Assembly (NCBI GenBank): GCA_024227135.1
Contig: JAAELC010000171.1
Coordinates: 1 to 33,664 of the forward strand
Source: Gammaproteobacteria bacterium
GTDB taxonomy: Bacteria; Pseudomonadota; Gammaproteobacteria; Chromatiales; Chromatiaceae
Direction of reading: 5' to 3'
Length of the DNA stretch: 33,664 nt
Shown: piece by piece, positions 23,121-30,718 of the stretch
Layout of the letters: each line of letters opens with the position of its first letter
How positions within the stretch are numbered: the first letter of the stretch is position 1
The notes under the pieces: generated by a model
Told to the model about the DNA's origin: nothing
Database searches by the model: none
The model's input: the letters and a program-made list of their open reading frames with translations, nothing else
Made by a program: the position numbers and the translations under genes

Positions 23121-24569
23121 CTAATTCTGCTTCGATGCATGTTCGGCACGAATTTTTTTCTCTTCTTCCAGAATAGTATTGACCGCCGTTTTCAAAGGTG
23201 CCCAGCCGTACCAATGCATGTAGTCATTGCTGACGTGGAAGGCACCCTGAAAGGTTCGTTGCCGGTATTCAAGCATGATCAGGTAGAGTTCCTGCTCGAT
23301 TTTTGTCTTGGCGTCGTAATACTGGAGCAGGTCCGGCGCGTACTTCCAACCCTCGGGTTTTTCCAGCAGGCCGTCCCGGTACAAGCCCTGGACAGCGGTA
23401 ATAGCCTTCGCAAACTCGTGATCCGCAGCTTTGACGATCTCATCAGAGGCTTTGAAGTGGGTGTTGACGAAGCCCATGGAATGGCACTTGTTACAGTTGG
23501 TCTTCATCTGTGTGCGCAAGTCGTTGAACTCTTCCGGACCACGGGCGGCTTGAGCCTGCACTACTATTTCGATAAAGCGCTCGGTAGGTTGGAAGGTGTC
23601 GTCGAGAATGCCCGCTGCCTGAAGGATCAGAGCCCGATCGAGGGTCCACTCGGGGTCGTCATCCACGTCTATGTAGTTTCCGGATGGAAGCGCTCCAGCC
23701 AGCGTGGTGAGTGGGTCCTTCAGTGAAGGTGCAACGTCGATAAGGGCCAGTACGTTTTCCTTGGTGGGTATGCGCAAACCGAGAAATCCCCAGGGTGTGC
23801 GAACTTCGTGGTTTCCTTCCATTAGATGGCAGGTCTGGCAGGTGGGTGCACGTTCCTCTTCCTGGTGGCCCTCTATGCCCCAGACCACACCGTGTTTGGA
23901 CGAGGTGTACATTTCCCATTGGGGATGGTCAAAGCCCATATGGCAGTTGGAACAGGCCCGTGGATCTTTGGCTTCGGATGTTTTAAAGCTGTGTCGGGTA
24001 TGGCAGGCATCACACTGGGCATTACCATAGCGGTATTTGGAGGCCTCCTCCCCGCCGTCGTGCTTGAGTTCGGCGGACATGTTGCCGTCGGTTACTCCCA
24101 ACAGCCCCTTTTCACCAATCTTATGGCACCCGGAACATCCCCTGTAACCCTGTTCCGTAATGGCACCCGGCTGACCGTGCCAGGCGATCTGGGATTTCAT
24201 AACCATCCAGCCCAGGTTGTGTTTACCCGCTTTGTGCTGGTTCTTCTGCCTCTTATGACATTCCCCGCACGTCTCTGCGGTGGGCATGAAAGACTTCGCG
24301 TAATCTTCCATCGTGTTGTGATCGGTGCCATGGCAGTCGTGGCAGCGGACCTCATCATTGACTTTCTTAGTATTGGCGTGGGGACTGTCCAGGTGTTGTT
24401 TCACGATGCCCGGGGTTACGCTGATATGACAGCCGATACAATCCTTGTTGGCGATCTGGTCTTCGTCCAGGCTCTTGACCACTGTGTCGGCAGCCAGTAA
24501 AGACCCTGTATGAGTTATGGAAATTATGAGTCCGCAACAGGCGGAGAGCAATAATCGGTGGAGTTTCAT
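23121..24569 (-). CDS. Octaheme cytochrome c of the hydroxylamine oxidoreductase (HAO) family
   Basis: This 482-residue periplasmic protein has a signal peptide (about 1-27) and eight CxxCH sites (at C44, C76, C101, C145, C186, C206, C244 and C359), the number and spacing of HAO-family octaheme cytochromes. Family members oxidise hydroxylamine or hydrazine, or in non-nitrifiers are thought to run in reverse and reduce nitrite or NO-derived species. The C-terminal third is helical and ends in a charged tail. The catalytic heme of true HAO is cross-linked to a C-terminal Tyr; this protein has an aromatic segment NDYMHWYGW (Y450, Y454) in that area, and only an alignment can say whether the Tyr is present. 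The ATG at 24569 has GGGAGGG upstream. No cytochrome c554 or cM552 genes lie beside it, so a nitrifier-type HAO module is absent here. Confidence 0.85.
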   Translation of the reverse strand: MKLHRLLLSACCGLIISITHTGSLLAADTVVKSLDEDQIANKDCIGCHISVTPGIVKQHLDSPHANTKKVNDEVRCHDCHGTDHNTMEDYAKSFMPTAETCGECHKRQKNQHKAGKHNLGWMVMKSQIAWHGQPGAITEQGYRGCSGCHKIGEKGLLGVTDGNMSAELKHDGGEEASKYRYGNAQCDACHTRHSFKTSEAKDPRACSNCHMGFDHPQWEMYTSSKHGVVWGIEGHQEEERAPTCQTCHLMEGNHEVRTPWGFLGLRIPTKENVLALIDVAPSLKDPLTTLAGALPSGNYIDVDDDPEWTLDRALILQAAGILDDTFQPTERFIEIVVQAQAARGPEEFNDLRTQMKTNCNKCHSMGFVNTHFKASDEIVKAADHEFAKAITAVQGLYRDGLLEKPEGWKYAPDLLQYYDAKTKIEQELYLIMLEYRQRTFQGAFHVSNDYMHWYGWAPLKTAVNTILEEEKKIRAEHASKQN

Positions 24570-24641
24570 CTCACACCCTCCCTGAATGCTGTTTTATTGC
24601 GTGAGAAGTATGCTGGTACAGTTGCCCAGCGCGTTTGTAGA

Positions 24642-24858
24642 TAAGGGTCTCGGAAAGCATGCATCGTCCCATAATGCGCAGGGTATCAGCTCAGATTCAA
24701 GGCGCAGATGAAAGCGCATATCATTGATTATGCAACTGAATCTGCAACGCAGACGATGTCCATGGATGGACTGGATTCACGCGAGGCAGGATGCCGGTAG
24801 TGATAGCTGAGGTGAGAAACCAGCAGGATGGGATGATTCATTTTTTCCGCGGCCCTAA
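24642..24858. repeat. MITE-like element copy 3 (full-length form)
   Basis: This 217-base element has terminal inverted repeats of about 34 bases (26 of 34 matching): the left end AGGGTCTCGGAAA... against AGGGCCGCGGAAA... on the complementary right end. The central hairpin is GCATA/TATGC. It contains about 64 bases that are missing from the copy at 4446-4606, and the remaining sequence is nearly identical. It lies upstream of the octaheme gene and encodes nothing. Confidence 0.7.
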
Positions 24859-25001
24859 GGGCTGTTTTCTGTGTTTCGACTATTATTAACCTGCGCTATC
24901 CGGTTTAAGGTACTCATTCGGAACGGGCTGTTTTGCCTCCTGGTCCCGCAGTACTGCCGATACGCGCTTCGTACGCTAACCGTTCGGGTCTTTCCGCTTC
25001 T

Positions 25002-25054
25002 TTGACTCAGGTCAAATCTGGAAATCGGTTTGTTACTAAATTGATGAAAATCAA
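25002..25054 (+). promoter_or_regulatory. Two Dnr/FNR-type boxes upstream of the hemerythrin gene
   Basis: TTGAC-TCAG-GTCAA (25002-25015, 8 of 10, symmetric half-sites) and TTGAT-GAAA-ATCAA (25041-25054, 10 of 10). A GATACT -10-like hexamer (25078-25083, 4 of 6) lies 33 bases from the centre of the second box. The double site suggests strong or graded control. Confidence 0.75.
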
Positions 25055-25126
25055 TGCTGAAGCCGGTTGTTCGAACGATACTCCCCTCCAACTTCAAATT
25101 CTTTCAATTGCATCCAGAAAAACCTC

Positions 25127-25561
25127 ATGCAAACCGTAACCGAAACCATGGTAGCCGACCATCATCGCTGTGACGAACTGTTTGCAGAGACTGAAACCCA
25201 GGTGGCAAATGGAGATTGGACCCAGGGTGGAAAAGGGTTCGCTGCGTTCAGGGAAGCAGTTGAACGCCACTTCTCGATGGAGGAAGAGGTGCTCTTTCCT
25301 GGTTTTGAACAGCAAACCGGTCAGACCATGGGACCAACGAGAATGATGCGGATGGAGCATACCCAGATGCGCCAGCTTTTCTCGGATCTGGCTGATGCGG
25401 TGGAGCAGCAAGACAAAGATCAGTATCTCGGTCTGTCTGAAACTCTGATGATGATCATGCAGCAGCACAATATGAAGGAAGAGCAGGTGCTGTATCGAAT
25501 GATTGATCAGATCTATGGGGAGCAGGCCGCCGATCTCATACAGCAGGCCGAGAGTGTTTGA
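25127..25561 (+). CDS. Cytosolic hemerythrin (HHE) domain protein
   Basis: This 144-residue protein is a single hemerythrin/HHE domain. The likely di-iron ligands are H12 (or H13), H48 and E52 (RHFSMEEE), H78 (MEHTQM), and H114 and E118 (QQHNMKEEQ). No signal peptide or membrane segment is visible, so it is cytoplasmic. HHE proteins of denitrifiers bind NO or O2 or support iron-sulfur repair; which applies here is inferred. I preferred ATG 25127 to a TTG at 25067. Two Dnr-type boxes stand upstream. It is followed after a gap by DUF2249 and an NnrS-like gene in the same direction, a grouping found with nitrosative stress genes. Confidence 0.82.
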   Translation: MQTVTETMVADHHRCDELFAETETQVANGDWTQGGKGFAAFREAVERHFSMEEEVLFPGFEQQTGQTMGPTRMMRMEHTQMRQLFSDLADAVEQQDKDQYLGLSETLMMIMQQHNMKEEQVLYRMIDQIYGEQAADLIQQAESV

Positions 25562-25873
25562 TCGGCTCGGATACCCGGGTTTATCCGGCTGTCCAGGCCA
25601 TGGGGACAGTGGGGGTCAGGATTAAGATGTTGTTGTGAAAAAACCGGCGGCATCCTTCACAAGTGTTTTGAGTTACTGCCTGTCATTGTGGCGCTATCAC
25701 TGACGACCAGCAGTTGTCGAGTTTCTGATGTCCCCCTGCTTTTTCAGTCAGCGCGTGGTCTTCCTGTATCTCGAAGGGGTGTACGGTTCCCGGGTGTGTA
25801 GCAGCCGCTTGTTCTAAGGGATAGAAAACACCCCACACATTTTTTGGTATCAAGCGCCTGTAGATCAGTAGCC
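25562..25873. other. Intergenic stretch before the DUF2249 gene
   Basis: I see no gene, operator palindrome or clear terminator in these 312 bases. Confidence 0.4.
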
Positions 25874-26140
25874 ATGGAACATACTCTCGATGTAAGCAAT
25901 CTCGAACCTTGCGAACCTCTGGAATTGACCCTGTCCGCTGTCCGTGAGTTACCACCGGGGGACTATCTGAAAGTGCTGCATCGCAGAGAACCGAATCCAC
26001 TGTTTTCATTGTTGGAAAAGTCCGGTTTCTCCTGGATTTGCAGGCCAGGTCTCAAGACGGGTTTTGAAATCTATATCTGGCATGACGGCAATAACTCGGC
26101 AAAAAGTGACGTGGAGGATGTCTTGAAGCCATCATGCTGA
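25874..26140 (+). CDS. DUF2249 family small protein
   Basis: This 88-residue protein is of the DUF2249 type (TusA-like alpha/beta fold): LEPCEPLELTLSAVRELPPGDYLKVLHRREPNPLFSLLEKSGFSW is the typical core, with a HRREP motif after the second strand. The biochemical role is not known; members often lie beside hemerythrin or NnrS-type genes in denitrifiers, and their position suggests redox or NO-related work. I chose ATG 25874. The end overlaps the next gene (ATGCTGA at 26134-26140), so the two are translationally coupled and probably act together. Confidence 0.82.
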   Translation: MEHTLDVSNLEPCEPLELTLSAVRELPPGDYLKVLHRREPNPLFSLLEKSGFSWICRPGLKTGFEIYIWHDGNNSAKSDVEDVLKPSC

Positions 26141-27465
26141 ATACCGCCGGTCTGTCTCTTGAGCAGGCACCACCAATTTCCATCCCGTTTCGTTTCTTTA
26201 TCACCGCGCCGCTCTTTGGTGTAGCAGCAGGCGTTCTGCTTGCAGTTCTAAGCGAAGAGGTACTGATTTCCCGTTGGCATCCCGCGACCCTGGCGCTGAC
26301 TCACTTGATCAGTATCGGGTTTCTCGGGATGACAATGTGTGGCGCCCTGATGCAGATGCTGCCGGTACTTGCCGGATCGCCGGTGCCGGGAGTGGTGCTG
26401 GTGGGTACTCTGTCCCATATCCTTCTTCTATCCGGCACAGCCTCCCTGGTATACGGTTTTCTTTCGGGTGACTTCCTGGGGATGATCACAGCGCTTTGCC
26501 TGCTGGGAACAGGATTCTTGATCGTGGTCATTGCCGTGGGTATCGCCTTATCAAGAGTAAAGGTGCCCAATCCTACGGTAACGGGGATGCGCTGGGCGCT
26601 GGTTTCACTGGTGATTACCATCGTGGTAGGGTTCTTGCTGGTCACAGGCCTGTTTGGAGTTACCAGGCTGCACAATCTAACTCTGATTGCCGACCTGCAC
26701 CTTGGTTGGGGATTGCTCGGTTGGATTGGCTTACTCCTGATTGGGGTTGCATTCCAGGTAGTTCCCATGTTCCAGGTTACGCCCGAGTACCCGAAGTGGA
26801 TGCAGAAGTTGATGGTACCCGGTTTGTTTTTCGGAATTCTGGGCTGGTTTTTATTGGAGCTGGGGGGCACCAAAGGATATTGGTCCCCGGTTTTACCATT
26901 TGGCTGGTTTCTGCTGGTCATCACAGGCTTTGCCGGATTTGCATTGCTGACGCTGAATCTCCAGCGACTTAGAAAAAGGCGGGTACCCGATACGACCCTG
27001 CTGTTCTGGCAAACGGGTATGACCGGTATTGTCTGCGGCTATTTCATCTGGCTGTCCGGGCGATACATTCCTCATTGGGAGGATCAGCCTGAGTATTCCC
27101 TGATGCTTGGCGTAGTGCTTTTTCTAGGTGGCGTCTATCCGTTGGTTAACGGAATGCTCTACAAGATTGTGCCCTTTCTTTCGTGGTTTCATCTGCAGCA
27201 TCGGCAGCTGTCATTGATGGCGCTGCACGTCCAACTGCCGCACATGAAGGGTTTTATTTCGGATCGCCTATCCAGAAGTCAGTACTATACCTACCTGATG
27301 TCACTGGTACTGGTTTTGGGGGCAGTGCTCAACCCGGGGTGGTTTGCGGTGGCGGCGGGAATCGCAGTAGCGGTGAGCAATCTCTTGCTTGCCTATATAC
27401 TCCTGCGCGCTTTCCTGCTCTATCGGCGAACGGCTGGTCTGCTGGAACAGGCACTTACCCACTGA
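26134..27465 (+). CDS. NnrS-like polytopic membrane protein
   Basis: This 443-residue protein has about twelve hydrophobic segments and almost no soluble domain. The segment HPATLALTHLISIGFLGM (H49, H57) with a following GALMQMLPVL is reminiscent of the heme- and copper-binding NnrS family, involved in the response to NO. A second similar segment, LHLGWGLLGW...AFQVVPMF (H189), suggests an internal repeat. Further histidines occur at H95, H180 and in WFHLQHRQ. I cannot assign a named family with certainty; a divergent heme-copper-oxidase-like or transporter-like role is possible. It overlaps the DUF2249 gene by seven bases and precedes the dnr-type regulator. Confidence 0.6.
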   Translation: MLNTAGLSLEQAPPISIPFRFFITAPLFGVAAGVLLAVLSEEVLISRWHPATLALTHLISIGFLGMTMCGALMQMLPVLAGSPVPGVVLVGTLSHILLLSGTASLVYGFLSGDFLGMITALCLLGTGFLIVVIAVGIALSRVKVPNPTVTGMRWALVSLVITIVVGFLLVTGLFGVTRLHNLTLIADLHLGWGLLGWIGLLLIGVAFQVVPMFQVTPEYPKWMQKLMVPGLFFGILGWFLLELGGTKGYWSPVLPFGWFLLVITGFAGFALLTLNLQRLRKRRVPDTTLLFWQTGMTGIVCGYFIWLSGRYIPHWEDQPEYSLMLGVVLFLGGVYPLVNGMLYKIVPFLSWFHLQHRQLSLMALHVQLPHMKGFISDRLSRSQYYTYLMSLVLVLGAVLNPGWFAVAAGIAVAVSNLLLAYILLRAFLLYRRTAGLLEQALTH

Positions 27466-27820
27466 AATACTGTGGTTTTCCCTTTTTTCTGCCTGGTGTA
27501 AACTTGCCATTGATAGAACGACTGTTTTCTTGTCGAACAGACAAGAACTGGTGTGGCTGTTTTCTGGTGATCGGAAATTGGCAACACCAGGTAGAGTCAG
27601 AGAAAGCCGTTAGGCATCTTCTTGCTACCTGCCGGAACGCGCATTTATCGTTCCATCCGGGAGGTCGAAGAGAGCGGTGCGACAATTGACAGATACAGAT
27701 GTCCTGTGAAGCTGTGCAACTGCTCTTTACAGGTCGAAGCCAGCGTCATTGATCTCTTTGTTTTCAAATGATCGATTTTTTGCAGATCCAGATTGCAACG
27801 AGGCGAACCAAACAACCGGA
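27466..27820. other. Intergenic stretch upstream of the Dnr-type regulator
   Basis: In these 355 bases I see no coding region. There are no full Dnr boxes, only isolated half-sites such as ATTGATCT near 27748, so autoregulation is not evident. Confidence 0.4.
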
Positions 27821-28540
27821 ATGTCCATAGAATTCAGACAAGCTTATCTCTTCGCCCGTCTGGACGAAGATCAAATGTGCCGTGTGGAATCCATGAGCCA
27901 GAGCATCGCTTTGGAAGATGGGGAAGCGCTGTTTGAGGTAGGGGATAAGGCAAAGCGGTTTTTTCTGGTCACTGGAGGGAAAATAAAGCTCTCTCGACTG
28001 TCGCTTCACGGAAACGAGAAAGTGATCGAGGTGGTGCGTCCCGGCCATACATTTGCCGAGGCGCTGATGTTTCTGGAGCGTCCCAACTATCCGGTCAGGG
28101 CGTCAGCCATCGGCAACACTCAATTGACAGCGTTTGACGGTCTATTGTTCAAGCAACTCCTCCGAGAGTCGGTGGATACCTGCTTCAGGGTGATGGGTGA
28201 TATGAGTCAACGGCTCAGGCACCTGATCAAGGAGATCGATGATCTCACCTTGCAGAGTGCCAGTGGACGAGTGGCGGGGTATCTTTGCGGTCAGTATGTT
28301 TTTCAGGGGCAGGATCACGTGGAGTTCGATCTGGATACCCCCAAAGGCATTCTGGCATCACGCCTGTCGGTCAAACCAGAGACTTTCTCACGCATCCTGC
28401 ACAACTTCGCTGAAAAGGGAGTGGTAAAGGTCACCGGTGGCCATATTGAAATTCTGGACCCCGCCCGCTTACGTGATTACGCACAGTCTGCCGGTATTTG
28501 CGGGCAGAGCGTCAGTCCACCCAAGGTGCCTCGTAGCTGA
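27821..28540 (+). CDS. Dnr/NnrR-type Crp/Fnr transcription regulator
   Basis: This 239-residue protein has a cyclic-nucleotide-binding-like sensor domain (about 10-130), a long dimerisation helix and a winged helix-turn-helix (about 165-225). The recognition helix carries KPETFSRIL: Glu, Ser and Arg are the residues FNR-type proteins use to read TTGAT. The N-terminal cysteines that hold the Fnr iron-sulfur cluster are absent, which points to the Dnr branch, where NO is sensed through heme. It probably acts on the TTGAY-N4-RTCAA sites at nirS, nirC, the NOR-like operon and the hemerythrins. I chose ATG 27821 over a TTG 72 bases upstream. Confidence 0.88.
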   Translation: MSIEFRQAYLFARLDEDQMCRVESMSQSIALEDGEALFEVGDKAKRFFLVTGGKIKLSRLSLHGNEKVIEVVRPGHTFAEALMFLERPNYPVRASAIGNTQLTAFDGLLFKQLLRESVDTCFRVMGDMSQRLRHLIKEIDDLTLQSASGRVAGYLCGQYVFQGQDHVEFDLDTPKGILASRLSVKPETFSRILHNFAEKGVVKVTGGHIEILDPARLRDYAQSAGICGQSVSPPKVPRS

Positions 28541-28561
28541 CAGGAGTCATTGCTGAATTTC

Positions 28562-29638
28562 TCAGGCATTACCCCGGTTTTTCATGCCCACTCCCCGGCT
28601 TTTGGCAAAGTCGAGCATCCGCCGGATGGGGATGACCGCCTTTTCCTGTACAGCCGATTCAATACTGATCTCGTTTTCACCGTTTAACAGCACCTGTTCC
28701 AGGTTCTGAAGTGCATTCATTCCCATCCAGGGGCAATGGGCGCAGCTATGGCAGGTTGCCCCTTCGCCTGCCGTAGGGGCTTCGATCAGTACCTTGCCCG
28801 GGGCAAGTTGCTGCATTTTATGGAATATTCCACCGTCGGTAGCGACAATGAACTCCTGATTGTCCATTTTCGACACCGCTCTTATCAAAGTGGTGGTGGA
28901 TCCCACCACGTCCGCCAGTTCAATAACTGATTCGGGAGATTCCGGGTGGACCAATACCGCGGCATCAGGGTGCAGCCTGCGAATTCGTTCAAGCGCTACT
29001 GATTTGAACTCCTCGTGCACCACGCAGGAACCCTGCCACAGAAGCATATCGGCACCGGTCAAGCTCTGTACGTATCGTCCCAGATGTTTATCCGGCGCCC
29101 AGAGGATCTTTTCTCCCCGTTCGGCCAGGTGTTTGACGATGGGTAACGCGATTCCAGAAGTGACAACCCAGTCTGAGCGTGCTTTGACCGCAGCACTGGT
29201 ATTCGCATAGACCACCACGGTGTGGTCTGGATGCTGGTCACAGAAATCACTGAAGGCCTTTTCAGGGCAGCCCTCATCAAGGGAACATGTGGCGTTCAGG
29301 TCGGGCATCAGAACACGTTTTTCCGGATTGAGTATCTTCGCGGTCTCACCCATGAACCTTACACCGCAGACCACCAGTGTGCGGGAAGATTGCTCGCTGC
29401 CGAAACGGGCCATTTCCAATGAGTCTGCAACACAGCCACCGCTTCCTTCTGCCAGGATCTGAAGTTCAGGGTCAGTGTAATAATGTGCGACCAACACCGC
29501 GTCCTGAGCCTTCAGTAGGTCGCGAATCCGGTTCTTCAGGTTTTCGGTCTCTTCCCGGGTCATTGTTGGCCACTGAGGGTGGCTGGGGACCTGGACTTGA
29601 ATCTGGGAGTTTGTTTCAAGGGGTACTGTCTGGTTCAT
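28562..29638 (-). CDS. nadA: Quinolinate synthase
   Basis: NadA condenses iminoaspartate with dihydroxyacetone phosphate to quinolinate in NAD synthesis, using a [4Fe-4S] cluster. The 358-residue protein shows the expected cysteines: C118 in [10 protein letters not shown], the Cys in [10 protein letters not shown], and one of those in [13 protein letters not shown], with [10 protein letters not shown] near residue 51. A TTG at 29701 would extend it by 21 residues; ATG 29638 fits the family better. It converges on the regulator gene with 21 bases between and is unrelated to the denitrification genes. Confidence 0.95.
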   Translation of the reverse strand: MNQTVPLETNSQIQVQVPSHPQWPTMTREETENLKNRIRDLLKAQDAVLVAHYYTDPELQILAEGSGGCVADSLEMARFGSEQSSRTLVVCGVRFMGETAKILNPEKRVLMPDLNATCSLDEGCPEKAFSDFCDQHPDHTVVVYANTSAAVKARSDWVVTSGIALPIVKHLAERGEKILWAPDKHLGRYVQSLTGADMLLWQGSCVVHEEFKSVALERIRRLHPDAAVLVHPESPESVIELADVVGSTTTLIRAVSKMDNQEFIVATDGGIFHKMQQLAPGKVLIEAPTAGEGATCHSCAHCPWMGMNALQNLEQVLLNGENEISIESAVQEKAVIPIRRMLDFAKSRGVGMKNRGNA

Positions 29639-29848
29639 TGTGCTGACGAAGAGGCTGAGGTGAAAGGATTGTCTGCTGGGTTCAGGCCCATAAGATACCA
29701 AACTGTCAGGCGGAGTTCGATCGATACTTCACCAGCGCTTGACAAGACGGCTGGTTTTTCAGGGCAAGTGGAATTAAAGAATGCCTATCGGCCGTCGATA
29801 CTCACGGTATCTCATCATACACTCAGGAAACGACAGGAATATCGCATT

Positions 29849-30718
29849 ATGACCCAAGTTTCCGGCGCGATCATCGAGGAACAGCTTGGTAATATCAAGC
29901 ATATACCTCCTATGTCTCAGACCGCCACCCAACTGTTGAATGCGGTATCTGATCCCGATATTGAAATTGGTGATCTCGTAGTGGTTATTGAACGTGATCC
30001 CGGGCTTTCCGCACGTATTCTTGGAGTGGCCAATTCGGCCTATTTCATGCGGGCCGGGCCCGTGAATTCGATACAGGACGCAATCATTCGTTCCCTGGGG
30101 CTGAACCTGGTCAAAGGTCTCGGAATCAGTATCGCACTGGCCGGTTCATTGAATCCCAAGGCTTGCAGGGGGTTTGATCTGGGTCGTTACTGGTACGAGG
30201 CATTGGGCACCGCCCAGCTTTCCCGTCGATTGGTACAGTGTGTTTCGCCAAAACAGCGACCAGACCCGGAGAGCGTGTATCTGTGTGGTCTGCTCCACAA
30301 TCTGGGGTCGCTGGTGCTGGCTCATGCATTTCCCGATCTTTTCTCCCGGACCATCGAGCAATGTCATCAGGATCCGGAGTTGGACCCAAGGCTGGTTCAG
30401 CGTGAAATCATCGGATTCGATGAGGTCACTGCGGGGGAATGGCTGGCTGTGCGCTGGCATCTGCCCGATGCTGTAGCGCAGGTGATAGCCAGTCTCGATG
30501 CGGATGATGAGGGGCAGTTTCGGGTTCACCGCGCTGTGATCGGTGCGTCCAATCGATGGATTAAGCGGTATCAAACCGACGATGATGCTGGCTATATCGT
30601 TGATGATCTGTTAATAACAAAGTTACCTGGGATAGATATGACCGGGAGTCTGGTGATAGAGGACTGGTTTAAAAAGCAGGATGACAGTCTCCATCAGGTT
30701 TCCAGGATCGTTGCTTGA
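29849..30718 (+). CDS. HDOD domain signalling protein
   Basis: This 289-residue protein is an HDOD-domain protein (about residues 15-210): the opening LGNIKHIPPMSQTATQLLNAVSDPDIEIGDLVVVIERDPGLSARIL pattern and the YLCGLLHNLG motif are characteristic. HDOD proteins lack the catalytic HD residues of true phosphodiesterases and work as scaffolds in signalling. Its stop overlaps the start of the GAF-GGDEF gene (TGATG), so the pair is co-translated and likely acts in one c-di-GMP signalling unit. The start at 29849 has AGGAA upstream. Substrate or partner is otherwise unknown. Confidence 0.88.
   Translation: MTQVSGAIIEEQLGNIKHIPPMSQTATQLLNAVSDPDIEIGDLVVVIERDPGLSARILGVANSAYFMRAGPVNSIQDAIIRSLGLNLVKGLGISIALAGSLNPKACRGFDLGRYWYEALGTAQLSRRLVQCVSPKQRPDPESVYLCGLLHNLGSLVLAHAFPDLFSRTIEQCHQDPELDPRLVQREIIGFDEVTAGEWLAVRWHLPDAVAQVIASLDADDEGQFRVHRAVIGASNRWIKRYQTDDDAGYIVDDLLITKLPGIDMTGSLVIEDWFKKQDDSLHQVSRIVA

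Noticed and set aside
22723-23124. 133-codon plus-strand frame in the gap after bacteriohemerythrin
   Set aside because: It has repeat-like GC-rich composition, no Shine-Dalgarno sequence, and crosses the terminator and the end of the octaheme gene.
25874-26140. A Dnr box directly in front of DUF2249
   Set aside because: Only scattered half-sites are present in 25562-25873; the nearest real boxes are before the hemerythrin at 25002-25054.
27821-28540. Calling the regulator Fnr
   Set aside because: The N-terminal cysteine cluster needed for the [4Fe-4S] oxygen sensor is absent; Dnr/NnrR fits better.
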